Source of the DNA: Cephalopachus bancanus
Taxonomy: Eukaryota > Chordata > Mammalia > Primates > Tarsiidae
Length of the DNA stretch: 64,000 nucleotides
Direction: 5' to 3'
Assembly: GCA_027257055.1 (NCBI GenBank)
Contig: JAPVLO010000993.1
Coordinates: forward strand, 1-64,000
The notes below the pieces were generated by a model that was not told the origin of the DNA, ran no database searches, and saw only the letters and a program-made list of their open reading frames with translations. Positions 33,838-45,260 of the stretch are shown in pieces (position 1 is the first letter of the stretch; every line of letters starts with the position of its first letter). The position numbers were made by a program, and so were the translations under genes.

Positions 33838-34065
33838 ATCTCAGCTAGGGTGATTTTGCCCTCCAAGGAACATTCAGCTGTGTCTAGAAACGTCGTTGGC
33901 ATTTTGGCAAATGCCGGGGAGAGGGGCCAGGGTGAGAGGTGCCACTGGCATCTCATGGGTGGAGGCCAGGGATGCTGCTAACATCCTACAATACACAGGA
34001 CAGCCCCACGACAGAGAATTATCCTGGTCAAAACATCACCAGTGGCAAGGCTGAGGAACCATGGT
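33838..34065 (+). mobile_element. MER5A-like hAT-Charlie element
   Basis: GGGTGATTTTGCCCTCCAAG, GATGCTGCTAACATCCTACA and GGCTGAGGAACCATG in MER5A order. Confidence 0.8.
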
Positions 34066-34804
34066 TGATGCTGACAGAGCAGTAGGGAAAACTCCCAGTT
34101 CCTTCCTTTTTCTCTTGTTTTGTTGTTGACACATTCGTGTGTTTAAAGGCAGCCGACTATGCCACCGTGGAAGGAGCTCTGCTCCCCAAGGGGCTGGCAG
34201 GAGCTATCAGCACTAAACAGAGAGCCGAGGCCGGGAGGCTCACGGTTCCTTCCCGTGGCCAACACCCTGGCCTGCCACAGCACCTCACCGTTGCAGAACC
34301 TTGTGCTGTGTGCTGAGCTAATCTTGCAGCCAAACTGCAACAGCTTCTCAGCCTCTGAAGCTGACGAAAACGAGCTATGTGGCCAGCCCGCGTCAGGGCT
34401 GATAAGGACAATCTGATGGAAGAACTTTTCTCAGGATGCAGGAATTGGCAGGCCATGGTGAGCGGAGGCCCGCAGCCCTCCCCAGACAGCAGAGGCCCCG
34501 CATGCTTTCTGGGCTTGCACAAGAGCAGCAGTCAGGAGCCGGGCTCAGGGGAGGCGGGTCTGGGATGCAAGTCATTCCCAGGGCCTGACCTCCCCTGCGA
34601 GGCAAGAAACACCAGGAAAAGGGCTTTTCTCTCCATCTTCCGGAGGTGACAAGGGCCATCAAGGCAGGGGGAACGTGTGGCTGGGACACGAACTGGGTCA
34701 CCTTCTGTCCTTCCATCCCCAACCTGAGCTTCACGGTAAAGAGAATAGCCCATGGTGGGCATTTACGGGGCCAGGAGGCACTCAGAGCACCTTCCATGGC
34801 ATGA
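34066..34804. other. Intron sequence, nothing recognised
   Basis: No repeat family or gene supported. Confidence 0.4.
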
Positions 34805-34890
34805 CAACCCAAGAGGCAGGGGCTACTCTTCGGCCCATTTCACAGATGCAGAAACAGAAGCGAAAGAGGTTCATTACCTTTCAACATTCA
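34805..34890 (-). mobile_element. MIR fragment
   Basis: CGGCCCATTTCACAGATGCA followed by GAAACAGAAGCGAAAGAG. Confidence 0.65.
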
Positions 34891-35029
34891 CTCAACAATC
34901 ATCTACCAGCTGCTACTCTGCCCTAGGTCTGCACCCTCCAATATGTAACCCTTTTAATTTAAATTAAAAGCAGCAACGGTGGGAGACCACACAGACCCAG
35001 AGCATTCCTGTTAAAGCCCTACTGGTCGG

Positions 35030-35344
35030 CACCACCCCAGGGCTGCCCAGGGCCTGGGCCAAGACAGAGATGCATGTACAGTTCACAGGGGAGTTCAGCA
35101 GGGGAGAAAGATGGTACATGGATCAACAAATGAATACATCAAGGTGTCAAGCGGTGACAAGTTATAAGAAGAAAACCAAAGTGAAGTGAGGGAGGACAGA
35201 GTACCAGGGTGATGACACTTTACAAAGGTGGTCAGGGAAGACCCCCCCCCGACGGTGACATCTGGAAGAAGTGAGGGAGCCAACAGGAAAATATGGAGGG
35301 AGAACATTCCAAGCAGAGGAACAAGTGCAAAGGCCCTGAGGCAG
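35030..35344 (-). mobile_element. L2 remnant, reverse
   Basis: GGTGGTCAGGGAAGACCCCC and AACAAGTGCAAAGGCCCTGA are reverse L2 phrases. Confidence 0.7.
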
Positions 35345-35465
35345 ATCCTGTTATTATCCCCATTCCACAGAGGAAAAGGTTGAGCCACTGGGAGGTTAAA
35401 TAACTTGCCCAGGGTCACACAGTTCACAGATGAAAGCTCAATCTATCTGGCTCCAGAACTGCGAT
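35345..35465 (-). mobile_element. MIR
   Basis: TATCCCCATTCCACAGAGGA and CTTGCCCAGGGTCACACAG. Confidence 0.8.
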
Positions 35466-35474
35466 ACTTCCCAC

Positions 35475-35620
35475 AAATGAACTCACTTAATCCTAATAAC
35501 AAACCCACAAGGTAGGTGCCATTACTAGGCCCATTTGAAGGAGGAGACTGAGGCTCAGAGAGGTTAAGTCGCTGGCCCAAGGCCACACAGGTGAGATGAG
35601 GCAGAGGTGCAACTGGAGCT
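35475..35620 (-). mobile_element. MIR, next to a PREX1 donor
   Basis: GACTGAGGCTCAGAGAGGTT and CTGGCCCAAGGCCACACAGG. It ends 17 bases from the donor boundary of the 50-nt exon. Confidence 0.8.
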
Positions 35621-35637
35621 TGGAAAGAGCCACTTAC

Positions 35638-35687
35638 TTGATCACTGGGGTGTAGAGGCTGTGAAGACGGCAGTAAAGCCTCACACC
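35638..35687 (-). CDS. PREX1: PREX1 micro-sized exon, start of DEP2 (human about 514-530)
   Basis: At 50 nt this is the shortest exon in the window. It encodes GVRLYCRLHSLYTPVI plus two bases of a lysine codon. The acceptor is CTTTCAG and the donor is TCAA/GTAAGT, a near-consensus donor that probably compensates for the small size. The intron after it begins with 17 bases and then a MIR remnant. Confidence 0.95.
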
Positions 35688-35881
35688 CTGAAAGAAAAAC
35701 GGGGATTCCAGGATCAGGCCATAAGCCGGGAGAGATGGCTCCCAGGACAGAGCACAGTGATGGGGTGGGGGGTGGAGGGGAGGAGAACAGACCGCTGGGG
35801 CCCAGGCCTGCTCCAGGTGTTCTCAGGGTGGACCGAATGGGCCGGCTGGGCCAGGGCCATGGGTCACGGCAGAGAGCCTAC

Positions 35882-35985
35882 CTTGGACATGATGTCTTCC
35901 AGCTCACTGCGGGCCTTGTAGGTGCCGTCGTCATAACGGAAGCGATACATCACCTGCTCGTTCTTGAATTGGTGCTTGTCAGAAA
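35882..35985 (-). CDS. PREX1: PREX1 exon, end of DEP1 and linker helix (human about 479-513)
   Basis: This 104-nt exon encodes [20 protein letters not shown] and [23 protein letters not shown] is the closing strand of DEP1; the K-A-R-S-E-L-E-D segment leads into DEP2. The acceptor is CCTCCAG and the donor is AAG/GTAGGC. The exon ends in phase 0. A 194-base intron separates it from the next exon. Confidence 0.95.
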
Positions 35986-36099
35986 CTGGAGGGACAGGAG
36001 CCTGTGAGCTGACTATGTGCCCTCGGCCCTCTGGACCACGCCCCTCTGGACTACGCCTACCAGCACCAGCCTCCACACTGGACCCCCCACCGCCCATGC

Positions 36100-36170
36100 T
36101 CTGATGGGGTAGGTGCTATCACTTTCCCATTATGCAGACGAGGAAACTAAGTCTTCCTACTGCAGGCAGG
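36100..36170 (-). mobile_element. MIR fragment
   Basis: TTCCCATTATGCAGACGAGG followed by AAACTAAGTC. Confidence 0.6.
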
Positions 36171-36525
36171 GCCCTGCTGAGACCCACAGCTTAGGATGGG
36201 GTCCCCAGGGGGTGGGGAACCAGAAATTTCCCTGACCCACCTGACTCGGCATGTCTTGGATCTAGCGCACCAAGGATTGGGGGGAGGGAGACCCAGGGCA
36301 TAGGGTCTGAGACCACTCTGCTGAGATTTAAGGAACCATCTCTATGCAACAGCCTTAAAGGTCGCCCTTGATGCTTCAGACCCATCGGTAAGGCCCTGTC
36401 CTCTAAGATATTAATAACCTGACTCCCACTCTCCCACCCTGGTCTGAGCCACCTTCATTTCCTGCCTGGACTATTTTGTTTTGTTGGGTTTTCTTTTCTT
36501 TTTCTTGCTTTTGTTTTTCATGGGG

Positions 36526-36811
36526 GTTTTTTGAGTCAGGGTCTTATTCTGTCACCCAGGTTGGAGTGCAGTGGCATGATCACAGCCCACTGCACTTTGA
36601 CCTCCTGGGTTCAGATGATCCTCCCATCTCAGCCTCCCAAGGAGCTTGGACTACAGGTAGGTGCCGCCATGCCCAGCTAATTTTTGTATTTTTTGTAGAG
36701 ACAAGGTCTACTATATTGTCCAGACTGGTCTCATACTCCTGGGCTCAAGTGACCCTCCCGCCTTGGCCTCCCAAAGTGCTGGAATTACAGGCATGAGCCA
36801 CTGCGCCTGGT
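36526..36811 (-). mobile_element. Alu, old (AluJ-like)
   Basis: Reverse dimer with GAGTCAGGGTCTTATTCTGT and an ancestral left arm. Confidence 0.87.
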
Positions 36812-36829
36812 TTTTGCCTCCTCTCTGGG

Positions 36830-37425
36830 CTCCCTGAGGCCCCCTTAGTCCCATCAGGTCACTCTCTGCAAGGCGCCAGAGGGACCCTGTTAAAATGAAA
36901 GTCTGAGCATTATTATTAGTTCTGCTCTATGCAGACCTCAGCAAGGGCTTCACATCTCACTCAGGGTAAAGCCAAAGACCCTACGAGCCACCCCAAGGTC
37001 CTGATCTCACCTCCTCAACAGTCCCCATCAGCGCTGTGCCCTCTGACCTCGACTCCTAACACTCCCAACCCTGCTATTCCCTGAACAAACCACTTGGACT
37101 CCTGCCTGGGGACTTGGCACTGGCTGTTCCCTCTGGCTGGAAAACCCACCTGGCTCCCTTCCCCACCAGTGGCTCAGGTCCTGGTTCCCACACCATCTTC
37201 TTAGTGAGGTCTTCTCAGCTCCCTACTCAAGAGTGAGCCCCGCCACCTGCACTCTGTCCTACCCTGCCTCCTCTCTCTCCCTGGCACCGACCACCTGCTG
37301 CACACACATGTGTCATATCTCCCCTCCAAAAACAAGGTCAGTTCCCTGAGGAAGGGATGGCACGTGTCCCATTCATTGCTATGTGAACAGTGCCTGCCAC
37401 TGAAGAAATGTTCGTTGAATGACTA
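36830..37425 (+). mobile_element. L2, long sense copy
   Basis: GGGTAAAGCCAAAGACCCTA, TGGCACTGGCTGTTCCCTCT and the tail GAACAGTGCCTGCCACTGAA in order over about 600 bases. Confidence 0.8.
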
Positions 37426-37720
37426 AGACTTAAACAAATGGTTCTTGCCTTTACTTGAAGGAACAGACAGAAAATTTTACTCCCAGCCCCAGCTGTTCAA
37501 GGGGTCCCTGCTTTGCCAGTGCTCTAGGTGAATGCTGAGTTTTCCAACCCCACAAGCAATCTCATGCAGGCGCCCACATGCCCAAGACCCATACTGTGCC
37601 CAGGAAACAGGGCAGCTACGCAGAAGTGCAGAGACAGTCCCTGGGTTAGTGGAAACATGGCACCGTTGGGGTTTGACTTTTCCCACCCCGTGGCCCGGCC
37701 AGGGTAGAACATCCACTCAC

Positions 37721-37821
37721 CGTGGTGGATAATGCCGTTCTCCAGCAGGGCTTGGCCCAAGTTCACACCTTCTTCCGTCTTGCTGATTTCACCAATTTCC
37801 AGGAGCCATGCAACAAACTCA
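37721..37821 (-). CDS. PREX1: PREX1 exon, DEP1 core (human about 445-479)
   Basis: This 101-nt exon encodes [20 protein letters not shown] followed by [14 protein letters not shown]. It is the central DEP helix pair with the typical F-V-x-W-L-L and L-L-E-N-G-I-I-H-H patterns. DEP domains of P-Rex1 take part in G-beta-gamma contact and in autoinhibition. The acceptor is CTGGCAG and the donor is CACG/GTGAGT. It sits alone between two large introns. Confidence 0.95.
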
Positions 37822-38091
37822 CTGCCAGGAACATAAGACATGGTTAAAAGGACTTCCTCAATCCTGGGACCACGGAGACCAGCACTAAGCTGGTCTGGCC
37901 ACATCCACCCCAGGGAACAACATCTGGAACTTCCCACAAGGAAGCAAGGCTCAGGACCCCACAGCCCTTGGGGTTATACTGAGGCTTCAGTACCACTAAA
38001 ACCTCTGATTCCCCACCAACTCCTGCTCCTTACCAACAGCAGGAACAGGGGTGTGACCAGACCCCAGGCCTGCCTCAGGCTCAATGGAGGT

Positions 38092-38660
38092 ACGGTTGGG
38101 TAGGTGGGTGGATAGATGGGTGAGTGGATGAATGGATGGGTGGGTAGATGGGCAGGTGGACGGATGGGTGGGCGGATAGATGGGGGAGTAGATGGATGGA
38201 TAAGGAGATAGATGGATAAGCAGGTGGTCAGGCAAGTGGGTGGGTGGGTGGGTGGATGATACATGGGTAGGTGGGTGGATGGGTAATACATGGGTGGGTG
38301 GGTGGCTAGCTGAGTGGATGGATGGATAAATGAATGTGTGGATGGATGGGTGGATGAATGATGAATGGATGGATGGGTGGGTGGGTGGGCGTGAGGGCAG
38401 ACAGGATGGTGACTAGGCAAGCAGGTTGGTAGATGGGTGACTACATAGCAGGATGATGGATGGGTAGGTAGTGAGTGGACAGACAGAAGGATGACTGGGC
38501 AGGCAGAAGGATGGATAGGTGGATGGATGACTGTTTGGATGGTGGGTGGATGGATGGATGGATGGGTGAATGGCCAGTACATGGGTGGGCAGCTAAACGA
38601 TGAACAGAGAGATGAGTAACTGGACGGGTGGAGGACACCGTGATGAATGGATGGTAAGTG
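38092..38660. repeat. Large GGAT/GGTG satellite
   Basis: About 570 bases of imperfect GGAT, GATG and GGTG units on the + strand (ATCC type in PREX1 sense). The high coding potential of one reading frame here is an artefact. Confidence 0.93.
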
Positions 38661-38785
38661 GACAGACGACTGGGTGGGTAGGTGGGGGACGAACAGAGGA
38701 CAGAAGGAAAGAACAAACAAGCAGGAGGAAGGGACAGAAGCCCCAGAAAGATGACTGTGGGGAGTCGGGGGGCTGGTGGTGATCA

Positions 38786-39365
38786 AATCGTGCCATTTCC
38801 ATACTCAGACTGCCCCCTGAAGTGTCCCCATTACTCAGAAGAAAATCTCAACTCCGCCTACACGGTGAGAAATAAGGCCCTGCATGACCCGCCCACCCTG
38901 CTGGTGTGCCTCTTAGACGGAGGCTCTCTGACGGTGCTTCAGCCACACCCGCCATCTTTCCCTTCTTGAAAACACCAGACTCCTTTCTGCCTCAAGGCCT
39001 TTGCACTTGCTGTTCCCTCTGCCTGGAAATGCCCTTCCTTGGCTCTTATGTGCCTGTTCCCTTCCATCCTTCAGGTCTCAGCACAAATTTCTCCCCCACA
39101 GAAAAGCCTTCCCTGACCATCTCATCAAGACGTCCCCTACCCAACCCATCACGTCTCTGTTTTCCTTCCTTTTCTGCACCTACAGCTGTCTGAAGTTATC
39201 TTGTTGACAGATGCATGCATGCGTTTACCGGTCCCTCCCCCAACCGGCATGTCATCTCCACTGGATCAGAGACTTCTGTCTGTCTCATCCATGGTACCAC
39301 CCCAGCACCTAGAGGCAGGCCCGCCTCACAGCAGGGTTCCAGAATCACTTATTGAGCACATTAAT
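38786..39365 (+). mobile_element. L2, long sense copy
   Basis: GCCTCAAGGCCTTTGCACTT, CCCTCTGCCTGGAAATGCCC, GAAAAGCCTTCCCTGACCAT and the CACCCCAGCACCTAGAGGCA tail. Confidence 0.85.
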
Positions 39366-40860
39366 GGATGATCTGGGGCCACCGGGAAGTCTCGGTAAGT
39401 TGTTACACAAGCACTCTTGGCCAGAGGACGCCAGGCAGCTTCCCTGACTTCAAAGTGACTGCCGGGAGTAGGCTCGGCTGGGCCCCTGGGTCCTGGGTCC
39501 TGGGTCCTGGGTCCTGGGAGCGGTCTGGGGCTCAGCACGGAGCTCCGCCCACTCAAAGTCAGCAGGAAAAGGGAGAGCCTGGCCAGGGCTGCTTCCGCGA
39601 GGCAATCTGTGTTCAATGAAAGCAGGTGGCATCTGGCCAGGGCTCCGCTTATCGAAACCAGCTGTCCCGCCAGGGCTGGGGAGCAGGGCTATTTTTAGCT
39701 TCCCCATGCTGGGCCGGGCAGAGACCTGGGGTGTAGGTAGTGGCTGTGCTGAGGCATCAGAGAGCCCGGCTAGAGGCAGAGGCAGAGGGGAAGCGAATCT
39801 CTTTTGTGGGACCGGAGCCCCAGGTGGGGACGGGACTGTTCTGGGCCCTATCCACCCCCAGTTCCAGTCCTCAAGACCCCACAGTCAGAGACAGCGCGCA
39901 AGCTGCCAGCACGGGAGGAGGTAAGCAGATGTTGATGTGCCCACTCTCGGAAGCTGGAGGCCGGCACCTGGCCGCCAGCTGTCCGGGGGGGCCACTCTGG
40001 CAAGGACTGGCAGCCCTGTGGCCAGGATGGAGGGACAGGAAGTATCCCACAGCAGCTGCTGGGGCAGAAGAAGACAGCCCTGAGGACAGCAACTTTTCCT
40101 ATGTTTCTGCCCAAGTTGGATCTTGCCACCTTCTTGGGGATCAAGGAGGGTTCACGGCTTGCTGGGCAAACGTGGACAAATCGCTGACCCTCTCTGGGCC
40201 TCCACAGGGTGCATCTGGCAAGTGGCTCGCTCAGGGATCTTCAGGATTTAGGAGGTAAATTTTTACTCATGAAATCCTCAGCTGGGATCCGGTTTGCAAA
40301 ACCCAATGAAACTCATCTCCAAGGCAGGTACTTCAAACTCTTATAAACAGGCTGAGAAGGCCGAGGGAGACCGTGCCCAACCAGCCAGTGCCCGCCACAC
40401 CCAGGCCAGCAACCACCCTTCCGTGCTGCCTACCATGGCTGTAGGGACGAGGCAGCGTCTAACAACCCTTCGAGAGAAGGCGGAAATCCGGCATTTCCTA
40501 TGAAATCCCCCAATAGTTAAATCCAACATTTTCTGAAAACACCACGGAGGCCAAGGAAAACACATCTGCGAATTGAACTGGGTCAGGGTGCACTGTGTGT
40601 CACCGTGGGGGTACCGGGAAGCGTGTCCGGACAGGGGGACCAGCATACATGAAGGCCCTGAGTGAGAAGTCAAGTTAGGAAACTGGCAACCTTGGAGGGA
40701 GCAACGGCAAGGTCGACTTCTAGGAAGACACAGCTCAGACCAGGTAGGGTGAGCTGGGGACACAGGGGAGTGCAGCCCAGCTTGATGGGAGTTTGAGGCT
40801 CAGAGGCAAGACGAGCCAAGCCAGGATGTGTCCGTTTCTTCCCTCCTTCCTTTGTGGCCC
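39366..40860. other. Intron sequence, mostly unclassified
   Basis: Holds a heptamer tandem at 39485 to 39519 and a weak MIR-like piece near 40150 to 40215 (GACCCTCTCTGGGCCTCCAC). The rest is unassigned. Confidence 0.45.
39485..39519. repeat. Heptanucleotide tandem CCTGGGT x5
   Basis: Five head-to-tail CCTGGGT units, the last ending in A. Confidence 0.95.
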
Positions 40861-40861
40861 C

Positions 40862-40975
40862 TAGAATCATTCACCCAGGGAACATTTATTTCACCTACCA
40901 CATGCCAAGGTCAAGCCTAGGTACAAGGCATACACAAGGATGTCTATGGTCTCCCTGAGAAAGTCGCCTGTGCTG
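40862..40975 (-). mobile_element. L2 3-prime end, reverse
   Basis: ATCATTCACCCAGGGAACAT and TTATTTCACCTACCACATGC. Confidence 0.6.
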
Positions 40976-41444
40976 AGGCCCAACGGACTTTCTACCACCC
41001 ACCACAAGAAGCCCCTCTTTCCTGCCCAACTCCCCATGGGCCGTGAGCCCCAAGCAGACAGGGACTAGGCGTGCGCTACTCAGCCCTGTGATCCACAGCT
41101 CAGGGATGCTTTCTGAAGATGGTGGCACCTGACACATGCTTACCCATCCACCAGTGCACGCGCTCGTCCTGCACCAGCATACAGGGTGAGGCAGCACAGT
41201 TGCTTCCATCCGGGGCCTCCACTCTGGCAGGCGTCATACTGAATTATGTCTAATCTCTGTCAAGGGTGAAACCAAAGGCCTTTTCCTTCCAGATAGCCTT
41301 CCCTGACTGCCCCTGCCAGACACACTTTGTCACCTGGTTCCCTGAGTTCTGACAGCTCCTCTGGAGTGCTCGTGCTGGGACTGTGTGATGAAGAGTTACA
41401 TCCTCATCTCACTCCCCTACAGAGATTCAGCGGGTTCCCAGAGC

Positions 41445-41935
41445 ACCTAGAATGAAACCTGAACCCCTGACCAAGGATCTGCCTGACGTGGCCCTACAGA
41501 CCCCTGTGGCCTTATCTCCCACCACTCTGGCCACCTCCTACCTCCAGCCACAATGGCCTCCTTGCTGTTCCTCCATCACTCACAGCCCACCTCGGGGCCT
41601 TTGCACCTGCTGTTCCCCCAGCCAGAAATGCTGTTCCCCACATCCTCTCATGGCTGTCCCTTATCATTCAGATCTTGGTTCAAATGTCAGCTCCCCTAGA
41701 GGCCCTCCTGCCCACCCTGGCTGAACCAGCCCCCGTTTCCTCTCCTCCTGACATCCCCCTAAGTATTTCCTTACAACTCCCTGAAATTCCCTTCATCTTT
41801 GTCTACTTTTCTGTCGTCTGAGTCCTCCACTGCCAAGTTATCTCCATGACAACAGGGATTTTGTCTGTCCTATTCCCTGCTGGTTCGTGGTAGGGTAAAC
41901 ACTGAGAGAACACACAAATGAATGAATGAATCTAT
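41445..41935 (+). mobile_element. L2, long sense copy
   Basis: CCACAATGGCCTCCTTGCTG, CGGGGCCTTTGCACCTGCTG, and the AATGAATGAATGAAT terminal repeat. Confidence 0.85.
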
Positions 41936-42038
41936 TTTGTGTCCCCAGCTAATCTGAAGGCAGAGGCCACATTCCTCTGGTGGTGTCCTCTACATTAATA
42001 TACAGACCTTATTCCCTGCTTTTAGAATGCAGCATCTA

Positions 42039-42335
42039 GGCCGGGCTCAGTGGCTCAGCCTGCAATCCTGCACTTTGGGAGGCCGAGGTGAGTGAATTGC
42101 CTGACCCCACGGGTTCGAGACCCACCTGGGCAACTTGGCAAGACCTCAACTCTACAATAAATCAAAAAATCAGCCGGGCGTGATAGCGCGCGCCTGTAGT
42201 TTCAGCTACTTGGAAGGCTGAGGCGGAAGGATCGCCGGAGCCCAGCAAGTCGAGGCTGCAGTGGCCGGGAGTGGCCACTGCACTCTAGTCTAGGCGACAG
42301 AGTGAGACTCCAACTCAAAAAAAAAAAAAAAAAAA
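42039..42335 (+). mobile_element. Alu, young lineage-specific type
   Basis: Complete element with a 9-bp-stem hairpin at 42258 to 42281 and the CTCCAACTC tail. Flanks agaatgcagcat (from 42024) and agaatgcgacat (from 42335) look like a duplication with two mismatches. Confidence 0.92.
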
Positions 42336-42449
42336 GAATGCGACATTAAGTTTTTCCCCAAGAAGGGCAGAAATAGGCCCCTTCTCACGCACATACCCAC
42401 ATGCTGCGCCACGCAGCTAGGCACACACCTCCGAGCACACCACAGGGAT

Positions 42450-42600
42450 GATCTCACCGGACCCTCCGACAGTCCTACAGGGCCATTTTATCATCTCTCT
42501 TTTCCTGATCCTTCACTGAGGCTCAGAGAGGTTAAGGTTTGCCCCAAAGTCATAGCTGGAAAGTAGGGGGCCTGGGACTTGAGCCCAAGGCCGACCCAAA
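42450..42600 (-). mobile_element. MIR
   Basis: CACTGAGGCTCAGAGAGGTT and CAAAGTCATAGCTGGAAAG. Confidence 0.75.
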
Positions 42601-42764
42601 GCTCCACCCTTGAAGGTTACAAAAATAAACCAGACACCAGATTCACTGAGTTTCCTGTCCAGCAGCAGGGACAGATGTGGAGACAGTAACCATCAAGGGA
42701 AAACAAGCTATGCAGAAGAGAGAAAAAAGTCAATAAATGCAGCAGAGCACATGGGAGAGAGCTC

Positions 42765-42950
42765 AGGCCCAGAGCCACCCTGTGTCCTGGGTTCAATCCT
42801 ACACCCCACTGTGGTTTTGTGATCTTGTGCAGAACCTGCACCCCCATACCTCAGTTTCTCCACCCTAAAATGGGGATGATAGCAGTGACCTAACTCATGG
42901 TATTTATTGTGTGCGGTGCAAAGGGCTTGATAAATACATCTCTGCGCTCC
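42765..42950 (+). mobile_element. MIR
   Basis: GTCCTGGGTTCAATCCTACA and CTCAGTTTCTCCACCCTAAA. Confidence 0.8.
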
Positions 42951-43559
42951 CACGTTCTTCCACCCGAGGGGACCAGGGACGCATCCTGGAGGAGAAGCCA
43001 CCATAGCTGGGCCTGGCAGGGAAGGAGGAGCTGAAGTCACGGGGCCGGGTGCGGAGCGAGCCATGCAGAAGAGTCCCTTAGAACTTCTTCAGCGGGAGGT
43101 CTGGTCCTCACGGGCCCGCAGTTACAAAACAAGCTGCAATCCTGGCCCCGTGTCAAATGGCAGCAAAAGAAATCGCCCCTAATCCTTCCTGAGGAGGCGG
43201 AAAACTCCCCCGATGCCTAACCACAGGCAGGTTGTCCCATCCGGCTGGACTAAGCCATTTGGCAGGAAGCAGGAAGGTTCTCCAGTCCAGGGGGCCCGGA
43301 AGAGGCCCTCCAGAGAGAAAAGCCTCCCTCCGCCAGGATTGGGACCAGCTGACTGGCACCAGTGGCCACCCTGCCACGCCTCCTCCGGCCCAAACTCTCT
43401 CCTGCCCACAGACCCTCCAGGAGCTCAGAACTGGAGCTGCTGACCTCGAGGGCAACAGGGTGCCCATGTCCACGGCACCTGCCACCCCAAGACTTCCTGC
43501 CTGCTGCCCCTCACCCACAAGCCTCTGGCCACCACCATCAGAGCTGCTCCCGGAGTCCA
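42951..43559. other. Intron sequence, nothing recognised
   Basis: No family assigned; a 317-codon frame that begins here is not supported as a gene. Confidence 0.4.
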
Positions 43560-44110
43560 CGCTCAGTCCCCAGCACCTGCCTAACATCTGCATCAGACAC
43601 TGCGTGTCTGTCTGCCTTTCAACCCCCACGTGCCCAACGCCAGGCCCAGCCCCTCCTGCCCGCTCCGCCACGTCCTTCTCTCCAGCAGCTCAGATCCTTT
43701 GCTCCTGCCTCCTCCAAACGTGGTCGCTGGGCCCCAGGGCCCGGGTCTGCCTTGTCTCTCCACACTTGGCTTTAAAGACCACCTTCCTGCCATCTCCTGC
43801 ACACAGGCCTCCAATCCAGACTTTTCTCCCCAAGTCAAGATTTTGCATCCAGCCAACACACCAACATTGCCGCTCGGGTGGGTGTCTCATGGCTTCAATG
43901 GATCCCAGCTGCACCCCTGAACTCCCTCCCGCCCCCAAAACCTGCTCCTCCTACCATCTTCTTCCTCTTCTCCAAGTGGCAATTCCAGACTTCCGGCAGC
44001 CCACAGTCCCGAATTCCCTTTATTTTGCCCATGCCAGCAGCAAGTGCTTTTGCCTTCACAATTATCCAGAACGCACCCAATCTCTGTGTCCAGCACACCA
44101 TAGGGCCTCA
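43560..44110 (+). mobile_element. Decayed L2-like sequence, sense
   Basis: AACCTGCTCCTCCTACCATC and the surrounding C-rich phrases resemble the L2 ORF2 end. Borders are uncertain. Confidence 0.4.
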
Positions 44111-44224
44111 AAACAGCCTGGCTATTTTACTAGGACTGGATTTCTCCTGCTGCTCCCATTCCCAGCCCCTCCCCCACGTGAGTGAGATTTAACACCAGGA
44201 GACCTCAGTTTAAGAGCCAGCCTG

Positions 44225-44489
44225 GCCAGGCGCGGTGGCTCACGCCTGTAATCCCAGCAATTTGGGAGGCCAAGGAGGGAAGGCAGCATAAGCCCAGGAG
44301 TTCCAGACCAGCCCAGGCAACACAGTGAGACTTCATCTCTACAAGAAATTTAAAAATTAGCCAGTCATAGTGGTGTGAACCTGTATTGTCAACTATTTGG
44401 GAGGCTGAGGCAAAAGGATCACCCTTGCCCAGAAGTCAAGGCTGCAGGAAGCTGTGATCGAGACCCAACTTTGGGGAAAAAAAAAGAGA
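44225..44489 (+). mobile_element. Alu, old (AluJ-like)
   Basis: GGCGCGGTGGCTCACGCCTG with an ancestral left arm; the right arm is shortened. Confidence 0.85.
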
Positions 44490-45260
44490 GAGTCAGCCTG
44501 TCACATGTGTGTTCTGACTCCCTTGTTCCTCGGTTATAAAATGGAGGCTGCGTTTCCTAACCAGAGAACACAGAGGCTCTAGGCACGGAACAGTTTCCAG
44601 GAGCCCCTCCTCTCCCTCACGTGTAACTCAGGACACCCACCCTGCTGACACCCTGAGCTCAGACTTCCAGCCCTGGGCTATGAGACACATTTCTGTTTAA
44701 GAACCCTGTGCGTCAGGGCAGTTGGTGCACCTTTGTTCTCGCAGTCCTTCCAACACCTTTGTCATCAATTCCTTGAGTTAAATACCTCTCTGCTTGAAAT
44801 ATGCTAGTGGCTTCTCTTTTCCTGAGTGCTACAGTAGCAACTGTCAAACCACAGTGGGCAACCCATTAGTGCTTTATAAAACCAATGTCACTGGAGAAAT
44901 AAGGCACGCCGGTATTAATTTTGAAATGAATGAAAAGCAGCTTGAATAGAAAGAAGAGAAACATTTTCGGAGTGTATCGAGTACAGTTTTAAGAAACCTC
45001 GGCTTCAAGCACATATGACGCGGATGTGTGTACCAGGTCACCACGGGAATACATGCTGGCTGAGGGCTGGAAGGCCTGACCTGGGGCCCCACGGGCTTCC
45101 TGGACTCGAGGGCCATTCCTAAGGAGCGGTGCCTTCTGGAGTTCTGCCTGGGGGCTTCTAGGGGAAGGGGCAGAGTTGGGAGGGGCTGGCCTGCCTGGCT
45201 GGATGCGGATGGTCTGCCCACCTCCAGCCAAGAGCCCCGGGATCCAGGGCAGGCACTCAC
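44490..45260. other. Intron sequence, nothing recognised
   Basis: No repeat family or gene supported. Confidence 0.4.

Noticed and set aside
37974..38786. A 270-codon frame on the - strand rich in H, P, S and T
   Set aside because: It is the translation of the GGAT satellite, whose low-complexity units lack stop codons.
43232..44185. A 317-codon open frame on the + strand
   Set aside because: No domain, no codon signal, and the sequence looks like decayed L2 in a C-rich intron.
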